NCBI RefSeq assembly: GCF_026000375.1 | Contig: NZ_AP026708.1 | Span: forward strand, 560,501-624,500 | Direction of reading: 5' to 3' | DNA from: Pseudodesulfovibrio portus | GTDB lineage: Bacteria > Desulfobacterota > Desulfovibrionia > Desulfovibrionales > Desulfovibrionaceae | DNA: 64,000 bases | The notes under the pieces: generated by a model | What the model saw: the letters and a program-made list of their open reading frames with translations, nothing else | Database searches by the model: none | Told to the model about the DNA's origin: nothing | Shown here: positions 49,321 through 57,894 of the stretch, in pieces | How the letters are laid out: each line of letters opens with the position of its first letter | How positions within the stretch are numbered: the first letter of the stretch is position 1 | Position numbers and translations under genes: made by a program

Positions 49321-50136
49321 TCAATGTCCGAGCAGCGTTTGCCAGGACGAAAGCTGGAATATGCTCTCCCCTGCCTCGGCTTCCATGGACTTGAAAAGCG
49401 GCATGGGGAGCGTCAGGGTCATGGCGTCATCCCGAAACCGCTTCCGCATCATCTCCCGACCGTCGAGACCGGTCATGCCCAGGACCGCCCGTGGTGCGGA
49501 TGCATCCCCCTGAGCATAGGCGAAAGCAGTCAGGCTCATGCAGTCCGCCCCCTTCGGGACCTGCACCGGATCGGTTCCGGCCATGACGGACCCGGCAAGG
49601 GTGATCAGTCCGGCCAGCTCGACGGGAGTGACAGGAAAAATGACCGCCCGGACATTATCGTCGGCTTCCGTGAGGCTCAACGGCTTGAACAAAACGTATT
49701 CGTGCGGGATATCGTACCGTGGCAATTCATGCAGAATCCACTCCCTGGCCATATCGCCGCTGCTGTGCATTCGTTCCCCATGGGCGTACATGTCATGCCA
49801 GTTGGAAGGCGCATCCTCCATTATCTTTTCGTAAGCCGCCTTGTCCCTTGCCGAGGGAAGCCCCCTGCTGAACAAAGCCGCGTGCTGGTCGAGCATCGCC
49901 TCGGAGGAGTCGAAATCGACGCCAAATCCCAAAGCGGCCCGGCCGCCCGGGCACATGACGCTCTCACGGCTGCCTGCTGCCACCCTGCCCCGCCGCGACG
50001 CTTCGGAAAAAAGAAACAGGGTACAACCGAATCGTCCTTTCTTGAACTGAAAGGCATCCGAGGGAACGGTGTCGCTCCAGACAACCGCCACGGGCGCGAA
50101 CTCCGGTCGCAGATTGTTCACGATAGCGCTGTCCAT
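49321..50136 (-). CDS. DUF169 family protein
   Basis: Protein of 271 residues with AGGAG 7 bases before the ATG. It has the DUF169 (COG2043) pattern: FAPVAVVWSDTVPSD at the start, FKKGRFGCTLFLF, GGRAALGFG, and the C-terminal ADCMSLTAFAYAQGD with a conserved Cys. Proteins of this type are common in strict anaerobes, often linked to heme or Cys chemistry, but the reaction is unknown. It stands alone here. Confidence 0.85.
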   Translation of the reverse strand: MDSAIVNNLRPEFAPVAVVWSDTVPSDAFQFKKGRFGCTLFLFSEASRRGRVAAGSRESVMCPGGRAALGFGVDFDSSEAMLDQHAALFSRGLPSARDKAAYEKIMEDAPSNWHDMYAHGERMHSSGDMAREWILHELPRYDIPHEYVLFKPLSLTEADDNVRAVIFPVTPVELAGLITLAGSVMAGTDPVQVPKGADCMSLTAFAYAQGDASAPRAVLGMTGLDGREMMRKRFRDDAMTLTLPMPLFKSMEAEAGESIFQLSSWQTLLGH

Positions 50137-50345
50137 AGGAACTCCTGTACTTTGCCCCGTGCAGCCGGATCATCGCTGCAAGTCACCGGGCACGGCTATC
50201 AACGGCTGGGACTCAGCCCTACACCGCCAAATATGATCAATCGTTCATGCGTACATATAGGACAGAAATTCAAAACACAATACGCCAACTCGTGTTCACG
50301 GCAAAAGATCGTCTCGAATTCCTGAAGGACAGAGACCCATCTCCC

Positions 50346-50852
50346 CTATCGGGGCGCCCGAACAATGTCCGCGTTGCGGTTGAGCGGACAGACTTCCACC
50401 TGGCACTTCTTGCAGATATGACCGACCAGGCCGACCAGATAGCCGAAGGTCAGCGCCAGAAACGCGATCAGGAGTACCGGATCGGCAACAAGCCAATAGA
50501 CGGGAATTGCGATGGTCCCGACAACGGCGACCATGGCCGCGCCGCCTTCCCACCCCTTGAGGCGTCCCTGCCTCGGCTCGACAAAAAGCTTCACCAGGGG
50601 CGCGGGCACAAAGAGACAGTCCCCGGCAACGAAGACATGCGGGCAGCGCGCACAGACCGAAAACCGCATGAGCAGGGTGTACGACACCCCGACAAACATC
50701 GCATAGCCCAGTGCCAGCCAGGGAGAGGCGGGCCACATCCCGTACCCGCCGACAAGGACAGACAGATAGAAGCTCAACCGGATGAGCATTTTTTCACCGA
50801 GGCTGAACGTGCGGATCGTGCCGCATGGTGCGTCGAACTTGCTGTCGGTCAT
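50346..50852 (-). CDS. Cys-rich polytopic membrane protein, unknown
   Basis: Protein of 168 residues from the ATG at 50852, 7 bases after the stop of the kinase-like gene. About four membrane helices (IRLSFYLSVLVGGYG; WLALGYAMFVGVSYTLLMRF; AAMVAVVGTIAIPVYWLV; LIAFLALTFGYLVGLVGHI). Two Cys clusters lie at helix ends: CARCPHVFVAGDC and CKKCQVEVCPLNR. These could bind zinc, iron-sulfur or heme. It is the last gene of the TetR-controlled unit. No family recognised. Confidence 0.78.
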   Translation of the reverse strand: MTDSKFDAPCGTIRTFSLGEKMLIRLSFYLSVLVGGYGMWPASPWLALGYAMFVGVSYTLLMRFSVCARCPHVFVAGDCLFVPAPLVKLFVEPRQGRLKGWEGGAAMVAVVGTIAIPVYWLVADPVLLIAFLALTFGYLVGLVGHICKKCQVEVCPLNRNADIVRAPR

Positions 50853-50859
50853 GGTGAAT

Positions 50860-52185
50860 CTACTCCTTTGTGCCGGGGGAAATCCCCGGGCACTCATAGG
50901 GATTGCGAAGCGATATGCGGCACTTGAGCTGTTCGTATATGCGCATCAGGCCATAGCGTGTCCGATCCAGAAAGACCAAGTCCGGATTCATGGTGAAATG
51001 CTTACGGTGGCGGAACATGGCCCGCATGATTTCCTTGCCCTCTCCGATATATCCGGTCTCCCTGCCGAAATCGAAATACTCGTCATCAAACAGCCGCCCC
51101 AGCCACACGCCAAAGGCATAGGCGCACTCGTAAATCGACTCCTTCGTCGCCTGATCGAGATCACTGTTCACCAGGTCCATGCTCCGAAGGGCGTCGAAGT
51201 ATTCCTCCTTGTCGCCCTGGGTGATGATCTGCGGCAAACGCTGGTAGCAGGCCACGAATTCGGGGGTAAAACGCTTCACGCAACCGAAGTCCACCAATCC
51301 GACGGTGAGGTCGTCCGCGACGATGTAGTTCCCCGGATTCGGGTCGGCGTGGATGCAGTGCAACCCGTAAAAGCTCTTCAAAAAGATATCGTCGAGCCGT
51401 CGGGCCACCGTGTCCCGGGCCTCCTGGGACGGATCATCCTCCAGCCAATGGTTCAGGGTCTTCCCTTCCATGAAGGACATGCACAAAACGCGGTCCGTGC
51501 ACAAATCCTCGTAAACCAACGGGGTCCGGACATTGTCCAGATTCAGGTTGTCCCGGAAAAAGCGGGCGTTCCCCGCCTCGGCCAGGTAGTCCGTCTCCTC
51601 CATGAACCGGGTCTCGATCTCGACGATGGTCGGCTCCAGCGCCTTGCGCTCGGCAAAGGGACGCAACAGCCCCCGCAACAGCCGGATGTCGTCGGTGATG
51701 GTTCGCCGAATGGTCGGATACTGGATTTTCAAGGCGTATTGTCCGCCGTCATGGCCCACGGCCCGGTGCACCTGCCCCAGGCTGGCGGCGGCAAAGGCCT
51801 GGGAGTCGAATGAGGCGAAGACATCCTCGGGCCGTTCCCCGTAGGCGTTGACCAGCACCTTGCGGGCCATGGCCCGGTTCATGGGCGGTACGTCGGTGTA
51901 GGACTTTTCCAATTCGCAACGAATCTCCGGCGGAAAAATATCCAGTTCGAGGCTCAACATCTGGGCGATCTTGAGCGCCGTGCCCTTGAGCCGACACAGG
52001 CCGCCGAACAGGACTTCGGCGCTTTTTTCGCTCATGGACCGTCGCTCCCGCTCCCTGTCCTCGGCCCGGACAAAGGGCTTGCGGGCGGCGTACTTCAGGT
52101 AAGCGCCGCCCATTCGCGCAGCTGTGCCGCCGAAGGCGAGCCCCCGGGCCAGCCGCCCTTCAGGTGTCTTATCGCTCTGCGGCAT
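50860..52185 (-). CDS. AarF/UbiB (ABC1) family atypical kinase
   Basis: Protein of 441 residues. The ABC1 signatures are LKGTALKIAQMLSLE, an Ala-rich AAASLGQVHRA loop in place of the P-loop, ALKIQYPTI with the catalytic Lys, HADPNPGNY and VDFGCVKRF (DFG). The first motif normally reads KxGQ; here it is KIAQ, a change at a residue that limits nucleotide use in UbiB. Family members support quinone synthesis or lipid handling. It begins inside the 3' end of the TetR gene (17-base overlap) and is followed by a Cys-rich membrane protein. Confidence 0.88.
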   Translation of the reverse strand: MPQSDKTPEGRLARGLAFGGTAARMGGAYLKYAARKPFVRAEDRERERRSMSEKSAEVLFGGLCRLKGTALKIAQMLSLELDIFPPEIRCELEKSYTDVPPMNRAMARKVLVNAYGERPEDVFASFDSQAFAAASLGQVHRAVGHDGGQYALKIQYPTIRRTITDDIRLLRGLLRPFAERKALEPTIVEIETRFMEETDYLAEAGNARFFRDNLNLDNVRTPLVYEDLCTDRVLCMSFMEGKTLNHWLEDDPSQEARDTVARRLDDIFLKSFYGLHCIHADPNPGNYIVADDLTVGLVDFGCVKRFTPEFVACYQRLPQIITQGDKEEYFDALRSMDLVNSDLDQATKESIYECAYAFGVWLGRLFDDEYFDFGRETGYIGEGKEIMRAMFRHRKHFTMNPDLVFLDRTRYGLMRIYEQLKCRISLRNPYECPGISPGTKE

Positions 52186-52909
52186 GACCCATGAACTCCT
52201 CTTTGAGCTTGGAGAACGTGTCCCGCTCGTCCATGAGCACCTCGATGCGGCTCAGAACGTGCGATTTGAACAGGAACGAGGCCAGGCCGGTGACCTTGTC
52301 CAACACACCGGCCTTGAGCATGGCATACCCCAGATCCAGACTCTTATCTATGAAGACGGTCGTGTTGGAGAACTGCTCGGAGTCGTCCCTGAGCCAATAG
52401 AGGGTCACGGCCACGAAGTAGTCCCAGATGCAATGATAGACCAGCTCCTTGAGCATCATGTCGGGCAATTCGCCGGATTCCACGGCCGCCTCGAACTGCT
52501 CCTTGACGATTTCGAGGAAACGGGCGCGGATGGCGCGCATTCCCTTGCCCGCAGGGACTGGGCGGAAAAAGACCGAGGAAAAGGTCTCGTCCACGAACTC
52601 CCGGTCTGCGAGATATCCTTCGAGCATGGTCTCGAACAGGACCTGCAGCCGCTCGCGCAGGGTGAAGCTGTCGTAGTCCTCCACCCGTTCCAGGGAATCT
52701 GCCGCCGTCTCCAGGGCCTCAAGGTAGTAGCCGTGGATAAGGGACTCCTTGGTGGGGAAGTAGTTGTATATGGTCGCATCCCCGATCCCGGCCTTCCGGG
52801 CCACGGCCCGCATGCTCATGGCCCGGAACCCCTTCTCGATCATCAGATCCACTGCGGCGTCCAGAATGGCCCGCCGGTTCTCCATCTTTTGCTTCGTGCT
52901 GATTTTCAT
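52169..52909 (-). CDS. TetR family transcription regulator
   Basis: Protein of 246 residues from the ATG at 52909 (GAGG upstream). The helix-turn-helix lies at about 10-57: RRAILDAAVDLMIEKGF, then AVARKAGIGDATIYNYFPTK. The C-terminal ligand domain is long. It is divergent from the DUF2867 gene. A clear palindrome lies between the two. It is probably the repressor of itself, of the downstream kinase-like and membrane genes, and of the divergent gene. The ligand is unknown. Confidence 0.94.
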   Translation of the reverse strand: MKISTKQKMENRRAILDAAVDLMIEKGFRAMSMRAVARKAGIGDATIYNYFPTKESLIHGYYLEALETAADSLERVEDYDSFTLRERLQVLFETMLEGYLADREFVDETFSSVFFRPVPAGKGMRAIRARFLEIVKEQFEAAVESGELPDMMLKELVYHCIWDYFVAVTLYWLRDDSEQFSNTTVFIDKSLDLGYAMLKAGVLDKVTGLASFLFKSHVLSRIEVLMDERDTFSKLKEEFMGHAAER

Positions 52910-52921
52910 GGCCACCTCTTC

Positions 52922-52976
52922 AATTGCTATCTATTAAAATCATTTTTCTTGCTCTTTATGTATAGCAATTATACAT
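52922..52976. promoter_or_regulatory. TetR operator region
   Basis: ATGTATA-GCAAT-TATACAT (52958-52976) is a 19-base perfect palindrome. In addition AATTGCTAT (52922-52930) and ATAGCAATT (52962-52970) form 9-bp inverted arms 31 bases apart. Both lie in the 113-base space between the divergent TetR and DUF2867 genes, where the regulator would be expected to bind. Confidence 0.7.
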
Positions 52977-53022
52977 TAAGGTCAACCCACGCCACAAAAC
53001 AATTCAACTCATGGAGAATATC

Positions 53023-53544
53023 ATGTCCGACTTCGCACCCCTTGAAGCCATTCCGGCCCTGGCCGACCACCTGTCCGCCGTGAACTACCTGCACGTAAAG
53101 ACCGTGGAGTCGCGGCAGTCCCTGCGTGAATTCGCTGCAACGAGCCTGTCCTACATGCCGGGCTGGATGCGCCTGCTCTACCGTGTCAGGGAGTATTTCG
53201 TCATGCTGCTCGGGACCAGGCAGGAGGACATGCCGGGCAAAGAGGCCATCGCCCCGAACGAGCTCTCCTTCAGACCCGGCGACCTCGGATCGTTCTTCAC
53301 CGTCGTGGCCGGAGAGGAAGACCGGTTCTGGCTGGGCGAAGCCCGCGACGACATGATCGCCGGGTGCCTGGGATTCGTCTGCGAACCGGGAAAGGACGGC
53401 TTCAACCGTTTCCACCTGATCACCACGGCCACCTACCTGCGCCGGCAGGCCCGAATCTACTTCAACGTCATCCGTCCCTTTCACCACCTGGTCATCCACT
53501 CCATGGCCCGCCACGTCCTTGCCGAGGCGAAACGCCGGAGCTGA
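53023..53544 (+). CDS. DUF2867 family protein
   Basis: Protein of 173 residues from the ATG at 53023 (GGAG 6 bases upstream). The DUF2867 pattern runs over the whole length: ADHLSAVNYLHVKTV, then GWMRLLYRVREYFVMLLG, and the C-terminal FHLITTATYLRRQARIYFNV. The fold is unknown to me, and the family also occurs fused to short-chain reductases. It is divergent from the TetR gene and shares its operator region, so it is probably in the same regulon. Ligand or partner unknown. Confidence 0.85.
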   Translation: MSDFAPLEAIPALADHLSAVNYLHVKTVESRQSLREFAATSLSYMPGWMRLLYRVREYFVMLLGTRQEDMPGKEAIAPNELSFRPGDLGSFFTVVAGEEDRFWLGEARDDMIAGCLGFVCEPGKDGFNRFHLITTATYLRRQARIYFNVIRPFHHLVIHSMARHVLAEAKRRS

Positions 53545-53670
53545 GCCCGGGCAACGGCTGCCATACCGATGCCGCTCAGCGACGTTTCATTTGCCAACTG
53601 GAGGATCCATCTGATAAATGAGAAACCCCGGTGAGGCCGACGCCTTCCCCACACAGAACTCGAACAACAC

Positions 53671-55554
53671 ATGATCAAATACAGACCTGAAATAGACGGC
53701 CTAAGGGCCATTGCCGTGCTCGGCGTCTTCTTCTTTCACCTTGACTGGGAACCGGCCAAGGGCGGCTGGCTGGGCGTGGACGTCTTTTTCGTCCTCTCGG
53801 GCTATCTGATTTCCTCCCTGCTGCTCAAGGAACTGTGGACCAAAGGCAGCATCTCCATATCCGACTTCTACCTGCGCCGCGCCCGGCGGATCATGCCCGC
53901 TCTGCTCACCTGCCTGATCTGCACCTTTCCCATCGGGATGCTCTTTTCGCGAACGTTCTTCTTCGACCAATACAACCAGTCGTCGCTGGCCGCCCTGGTC
54001 TCCGGGGCCAACATCTTCTTCTGGCTCCATTCCGGCTACAATGCCGTGGGGTCCGAATTCGTCCCGCTGCTCCACACCTGGACCCTGGGCGTGGAAGAAC
54101 AATTCTATATTTTCATTCCCATGGTCTTCCTGCTCCTGGGCGTGCTCGACTCAAGCAGGCGAAAGCTCGTCTGGCTGTCCATCTTCGGACTGACCGTGGC
54201 CTCCTTTCTTCTGTGCCGCTACGGCACGCTGGTGGACCAGGACTTCAAATTCTACATGCTGCCCACCCGCATGTGGGAGTTGGCGCTGGGCACCTTCACG
54301 GCCCTTGCCACCCTGTCCTGGCCGGCCATCCGCTCGAATAAATGGGTCAACGAAATCGGCAGCGCCACCGGCCTGGCACTGATCCTGTTCTTTCTCTACC
54401 AATTCGGATTCCACTACACCTTCGCCGAAAAATCCCTGTTCATGTGCCTGACCACCGTGTTCTTCATCATCACGGTCAACGAGACCACCACGGCAGGCCG
54501 GTTGCTCAGCCTGGCGCCGGTCCGGTTCATCGGCAAGATATCCTACTCGCTCTATCTCTGGCATTGGCCGCTCATCGTCTGGAGGAACGTCGAGATATTC
54601 AAGGGATCAATCCAGCCATCCCCGGCGCTGAACCTGTCCATCCTCCTGGCGGCCGCCGCAGCCGCCACCCTGTCCTGGAAATTCATCGAGACCCCCTTCA
54701 GGAAAAAGCGCTCCTGGCGGGGCTGCCTCAAGCCGCTCCTCCCCATGGCCGGAACCGTGGCCGCCCTGGCCATGATCGGGCTGACCCTCATGGGCAACGA
54801 CGCCAGCACCATCCGGCTGAACACCTTCGGGAAATATGCGGACTCGTCCTATGACGACACCGTACGCGGCATCTATCCGCGCCTCGGCCCGGCCGATCAG
54901 GAGCCGAAGTTCATACTCATGGGCGACAGCCACGGCAACGCAGTCGCCCCGGCCCTGCTTGAACTGGCCGACGAATACGGTATTGCGGGCATCGGGGCCA
55001 CGCGGGGCGCGACCTACCCGCTCCCCGGCCTCCGCCGGGACAATCGCGTGGACGCGCCGCCCTATGTCCTGGAATGGTTCAACTACGTGCGAAAGCACGA
55101 CATCAGGCACATCCTGATGGTGGCCAAATGGAATCGCCTCTACAAAACGGATACCCTGGCCTACACGGACAACAAGCCCGTCACCGAGGAGAACCTGCGC
55201 AACGACCTGCGCGCGGTGGTCAACGAATTCATCAGGGAAGGCAGGCAAATCTGGATCATGGATCAGGTCCCGCAATTCACCAAGGACCCCATCCTCATCG
55301 TCAGGGTCCTCGACGACCAGTATTCTGAGGAATATTCACCCGAGAAAATAAGGAATTTCCTGGCGGACACGTTCACCGATCCCGAGGCGGCGGGTATTCA
55401 CATCCTTAACCCCGTGCCCCTCCTCCTGGACGGGAACCGCCTCAGGCCGATCAGGAACAATCTTTTCATGTACCGGGACCCCAATCACGTCAGCGTGGAT
55501 GGCGCACTGGCCATCAAGGACGTCTTCCGTCCGTTTTTCCAAAGCATGTTGTAG
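53671..55554 (+). CDS. acyltransferase 3 / SGNH-hydrolase fusion (OafA-like)
   Basis: Protein of 627 residues. Residues 1-350 form the ten-helix acyltransferase-3 membrane domain: RPEIDGLRAIAVLGVFFFH with the catalytic His, GGWLGVDVFFVLSGYLIS, and FYLRRARRIMP. The C-terminal SGNH domain (about 410-627) has FILMGDSHGNAVAP and the catalytic end DPNHVS. Such proteins transfer acetyl groups to cell-surface sugars such as O-antigen or peptidoglycan. It is monocistronic with a weak ribosome site. It fits the surface-sugar genes elsewhere in the window. Confidence 0.93.
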   Translation: MIKYRPEIDGLRAIAVLGVFFFHLDWEPAKGGWLGVDVFFVLSGYLISSLLLKELWTKGSISISDFYLRRARRIMPALLTCLICTFPIGMLFSRTFFFDQYNQSSLAALVSGANIFFWLHSGYNAVGSEFVPLLHTWTLGVEEQFYIFIPMVFLLLGVLDSSRRKLVWLSIFGLTVASFLLCRYGTLVDQDFKFYMLPTRMWELALGTFTALATLSWPAIRSNKWVNEIGSATGLALILFFLYQFGFHYTFAEKSLFMCLTTVFFIITVNETTTAGRLLSLAPVRFIGKISYSLYLWHWPLIVWRNVEIFKGSIQPSPALNLSILLAAAAAATLSWKFIETPFRKKRSWRGCLKPLLPMAGTVAALAMIGLTLMGNDASTIRLNTFGKYADSSYDDTVRGIYPRLGPADQEPKFILMGDSHGNAVAPALLELADEYGIAGIGATRGATYPLPGLRRDNRVDAPPYVLEWFNYVRKHDIRHILMVAKWNRLYKTDTLAYTDNKPVTEENLRNDLRAVVNEFIREGRQIWIMDQVPQFTKDPILIVRVLDDQYSEEYSPEKIRNFLADTFTDPEAAGIHILNPVPLLLDGNRLRPIRNNLFMYRDPNHVSVDGALAIKDVFRPFFQSML

Positions 55555-55573
55555 CCGCTCGACAGGACCGGGC

Positions 55574-55732
55574 TCACGCCTTGTACTTGCTCGGCGGCAG
55601 CTTGGCCGCGCACTTGGCGCAGCTGACCGTCTTTCCCTTGTCAGCCAGCCGCACTTTCTGCCGATGGCCGCACTTCGGGCATTCCCGAAGCAGGTCCAAC
55701 GCCGCCTGAAGCGCCGAAAAAAAGGCCCACAT
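55574..55732 (-). CDS. 52-residue zinc-ribbon protein
   Basis: A reading frame of 52 codons from the ATG at 55732 to TGA at 55574, with a perfect GGAGG 6 bases upstream. Two CxxC knuckles (CPKCGH and CAKCAAK) spaced about 20 residues apart form a classical zinc ribbon; a short helix (SALQAALDLLRE) comes first. It begins 23 bases after the PII-like gene and is the last gene of the DUF1538 operon. It could be an RNA- or protein-binding adaptor. Confidence 0.85.
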   Translation of the reverse strand: MWAFFSALQAALDLLRECPKCGHRQKVRLADKGKTVSCAKCAAKLPPSKYKA

Positions 55733-55755
55733 ACGTCACCTCCGGAAAACTTGGG

Positions 55756-56097
55756 TTACAGATCGCGAATTCCTTCCTTGAAGTGCTCGATCTGGCTCTC
55801 CAGGCCGACGGCATTTTCCACAGGCAGGACATAGGCAATGCCCGTGCCCGGCTGGTCGAACTTCCCGGCGGTCCTGACGGCCTCCAGCACAGGGGCGACC
55901 AGGTGTTCCTCAAGCAGGAAGTAGATGAGGTCGGTCTGATCCTCCAGGGTCAGGCCGAAAAACGTATGCGCCTCGCGGATGCCGGTTCCGCGGCCCGTGA
56001 TAATGGTGGCCCCGGTGGCTCCGGCCGCCTTGGCGGCATCCACGACCGGGTCCGTGATGTGCGGCTTGACCGATGCGATGATGAGTTTGAATCTCAT
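55756..56097 (-). CDS. PII-like signalling protein
   Basis: Protein of 113 residues from the ATG at 56097 (AGGAG 6 bases upstream; it overlaps the DUF1538 stop by 4 bases, ATGA). FKLIIASVKPHITDPVVDAA and GATGATIITGRGTGIREA are the PII ferredoxin-like fold with a T-loop-like region (HTFFGLTLEDQTDL), and the end GTGIAYVLPVENAVGL matches the PII C-strand. It lacks the classical uridylylation Tyr motif and is best called PII-like. Such trimers sense nucleotides and control adjacent transporters. Confidence 0.88.
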   Translation of the reverse strand: MRFKLIIASVKPHITDPVVDAAKAAGATGATIITGRGTGIREAHTFFGLTLEDQTDLIYFLLEEHLVAPVLEAVRTAGKFDQPGTGIAYVLPVENAVGLESQIEHFKEGIRDL

Positions 56098-56885
56098 GCG
56101 CTTCTCCTGGCGTCTTGTTTCTTCTTTCGACGGGCAGCCCAATGCGTGTACTGAGCATACCCCATAACGGTTATGATCGGAAAGAGGCTGGCAAAGGCGA
56201 TCAGCCCGAAGCCGTCCAGGGCGGGATTCCTCCCCGGCACCGCCTCGGAAAGGCCGAGCCCGAGGGCCGCCACCAGCGGTACGGTCACCGTGGACGTGGT
56301 CACGCCCCCGGAATCGTAGGCCAGGGGGATGATCGTCTTTGGCGTGAAAAAGGTCTGGATGACGACGATGACGTACCCGACGAGGATATAGATGTACAGC
56401 GGCGTCCCGGAAACGATGCGAAACGTCCCCAGAGCGATGCCGACGGCCACGCCCACGGCCACGGTGATGCGCAGCCCCCATTGGGTGATGACGCCGCCCG
56501 ACACCTCGCTGGCCTTGAGGGCCACAGCCAGAAGCGACGGCTCGGCAATGGTCGTGGAAAAACCGATCATGGCGGCGAACACGTATACCCAGGCGTAGGA
56601 TGACCAATGGGACAAGGCGGCCACGTCCCCGTCCGGAGCCACGAAGGAAGGGCTCGACAACTGGGCGGCCATGATCCGGCCCACGGGAAACAATGCCTTT
56701 TCCAGCCCGATGAGGAACAGGCTCAGCCCCAGCACCACGTACACGCCGCCGACGATGAGGCGACGCAGATGCGGGATGGGCTGACGCAGGACAAACAACT
56801 GGAAGCAGACGATCAATCCGAGAATCGGAAGGATGTCTCGCAACGTGATCAGAAAGGTGTCGACAAATGGCATGATGAAGGACAT
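56094..56885 (-). CDS. DUF1538 membrane protein, paralogue 2
   Basis: Protein of 263 residues with about seven membrane helices. The DUF1538 motifs are ILGLIVCFQLFVLRQPIP, GFSTTIAEPSLLAVAL and [20 protein letters not shown]. The same three blocks occur in the paralogue 12 bases upstream ([26 protein letters not shown]), so the two probably form a heteromeric complex. The Ser/Thr/Glu-rich motifs in the membrane suggest an ion or substrate path. The transported substrate is unknown. A basic C-terminal tail (AARRKKKQDARRS) may contact the PII-like protein. Confidence 0.88.
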   Translation of the reverse strand: MSFIMPFVDTFLITLRDILPILGLIVCFQLFVLRQPIPHLRRLIVGGVYVVLGLSLFLIGLEKALFPVGRIMAAQLSSPSFVAPDGDVAALSHWSSYAWVYVFAAMIGFSTTIAEPSLLAVALKASEVSGGVITQWGLRITVAVGVAVGIALGTFRIVSGTPLYIYILVGYVIVVIQTFFTPKTIIPLAYDSGGVTTSTVTVPLVAALGLGLSEAVPGRNPALDGFGLIAFASLFPIITVMGYAQYTHWAARRKKKQDARRSA

Positions 56886-56897
56886 TTCGTGTTCCGC

Positions 56898-57665
56898 CTA
56901 CCCGAATACTACCAGACCGTATCCCATGACAAAGATCATGGGCAAAAGTGAAGCAAATGCGATCAGCCCGAAGCCGTCCAGGAGCGGGCTGCGCCCCTTG
57001 ATGATCGAGGCCAGACCGACGCCCAGGGCCGCCACCAGCGGCACGGTCACCGTGGACGTGGTCACCCCGCCTGCGTCGTAGGCGATGCCGATTATTTCCT
57101 CGGGAGCGATCAGGGTCAGAAGCATGACCACCACGTACCCGCCGATGATGAGATACTGGACCGGCCAGCCGCGCAGGATGCGGAGCACGCCCACCAGGAT
57201 GGCCACGCCCACGGACACGGCCACGGACAGGCGCAGGCCGAGGGCATACTGCCCCATGGCCTTCTGGGTCGAGGCGATCAGGTTCCCGTCCGCCGCGATG
57301 CTGGCCGCCTCGGCAGACACGGCGATAAGCGCCGGTTCGGCCACGGTGGTCGAAAAACCGAGGGCAAAGGCGAAGGTCAACAGCCAGAAAAGACTGCCCT
57401 TTCGGGCCAGCGCGTGGGCCATGGCCTCGCCGATGGGAAACAAACCCATCTCCAGCCCCTGGATGAAAAGGGTCAGCCCGACCACGACCAGCACGGTGCC
57501 CAACAGGACTTCGCCCAGATCGGGCAACGGCTGCCTGAGGACCACCAACTGAAAGAACGCTATCACCAGGACGATGGGCAGGAGATCCTTTGCGGATCCC
57601 CACAGCTTGCTCCCCACTCCCCGCAGGGTGACCCTGGTCAACGATGCCTTTTCCCTTTTACCCAT
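56898..57665 (-). CDS. DUF1538 membrane protein, paralogue 1
   Basis: Protein of 255 residues, first gene of the operon. It has a cytoplasmic N-terminus ([15 protein letters not shown]), then about seven helices with [32 protein letters not shown] and [19 protein letters not shown]. It differs from paralogue 2 mainly at its ends and in the loop around residue 120 ([12 protein letters not shown]). Two DUF1538 proteins together with a PII-like protein are a recurring module; the role is not established. Confidence 0.88.
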   Translation of the reverse strand: MGKREKASLTRVTLRGVGSKLWGSAKDLLPIVLVIAFFQLVVLRQPLPDLGEVLLGTVLVVVGLTLFIQGLEMGLFPIGEAMAHALARKGSLFWLLTFAFALGFSTTVAEPALIAVSAEAASIAADGNLIASTQKAMGQYALGLRLSVAVSVGVAILVGVLRILRGWPVQYLIIGGYVVVMLLTLIAPEEIIGIAYDAGGVTTSTVTVPLVAALGVGLASIIKGRSPLLDGFGLIAFASLLPMIFVMGYGLVVFG

Positions 57666-57841
57666 GATCAGCTACCAACCCTTGTCAAAATTGCTCCATA
57701 ACAACGGTATCGGCACAAAACGAGAAAGGCAATCAGAACCGTATCGTGTCGGCAATATTTCGGCTGAACAATGCTTCGTGTTGATTTTATGGTACAATTC
57801 GCCCCGGTACGGCATGGAAAGTCGCGACGCCACAAACGAAA

Positions 57842-57871
57842 AGCCCGGTTCGGCGTAGGCCGAACCGGGCT
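57842..57871 (-). terminator. terminator of the complex I-like operon
   Basis: AGCCCGGTTCGGC and its exact complement (13 bp) around GTAG, with TTTT on the minus strand, 24 bases behind the nuoN-like gene. Between it and 57665 lies only intergenic DNA with the DUF1538 promoter. Confidence 0.88.
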
Positions 57872-57894
57872 GGTTTATCGGTTGCGCGATGGGC

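Noticed and set aside
55756..57603. PII-like gene appearing as the end of a much longer 615-codon frame
   Set aside because: The upstream part is an out-of-frame reading of the two DUF1538 genes. The ATG at 56097 has AGGAG and an ATGA overlap, so the short protein is real.
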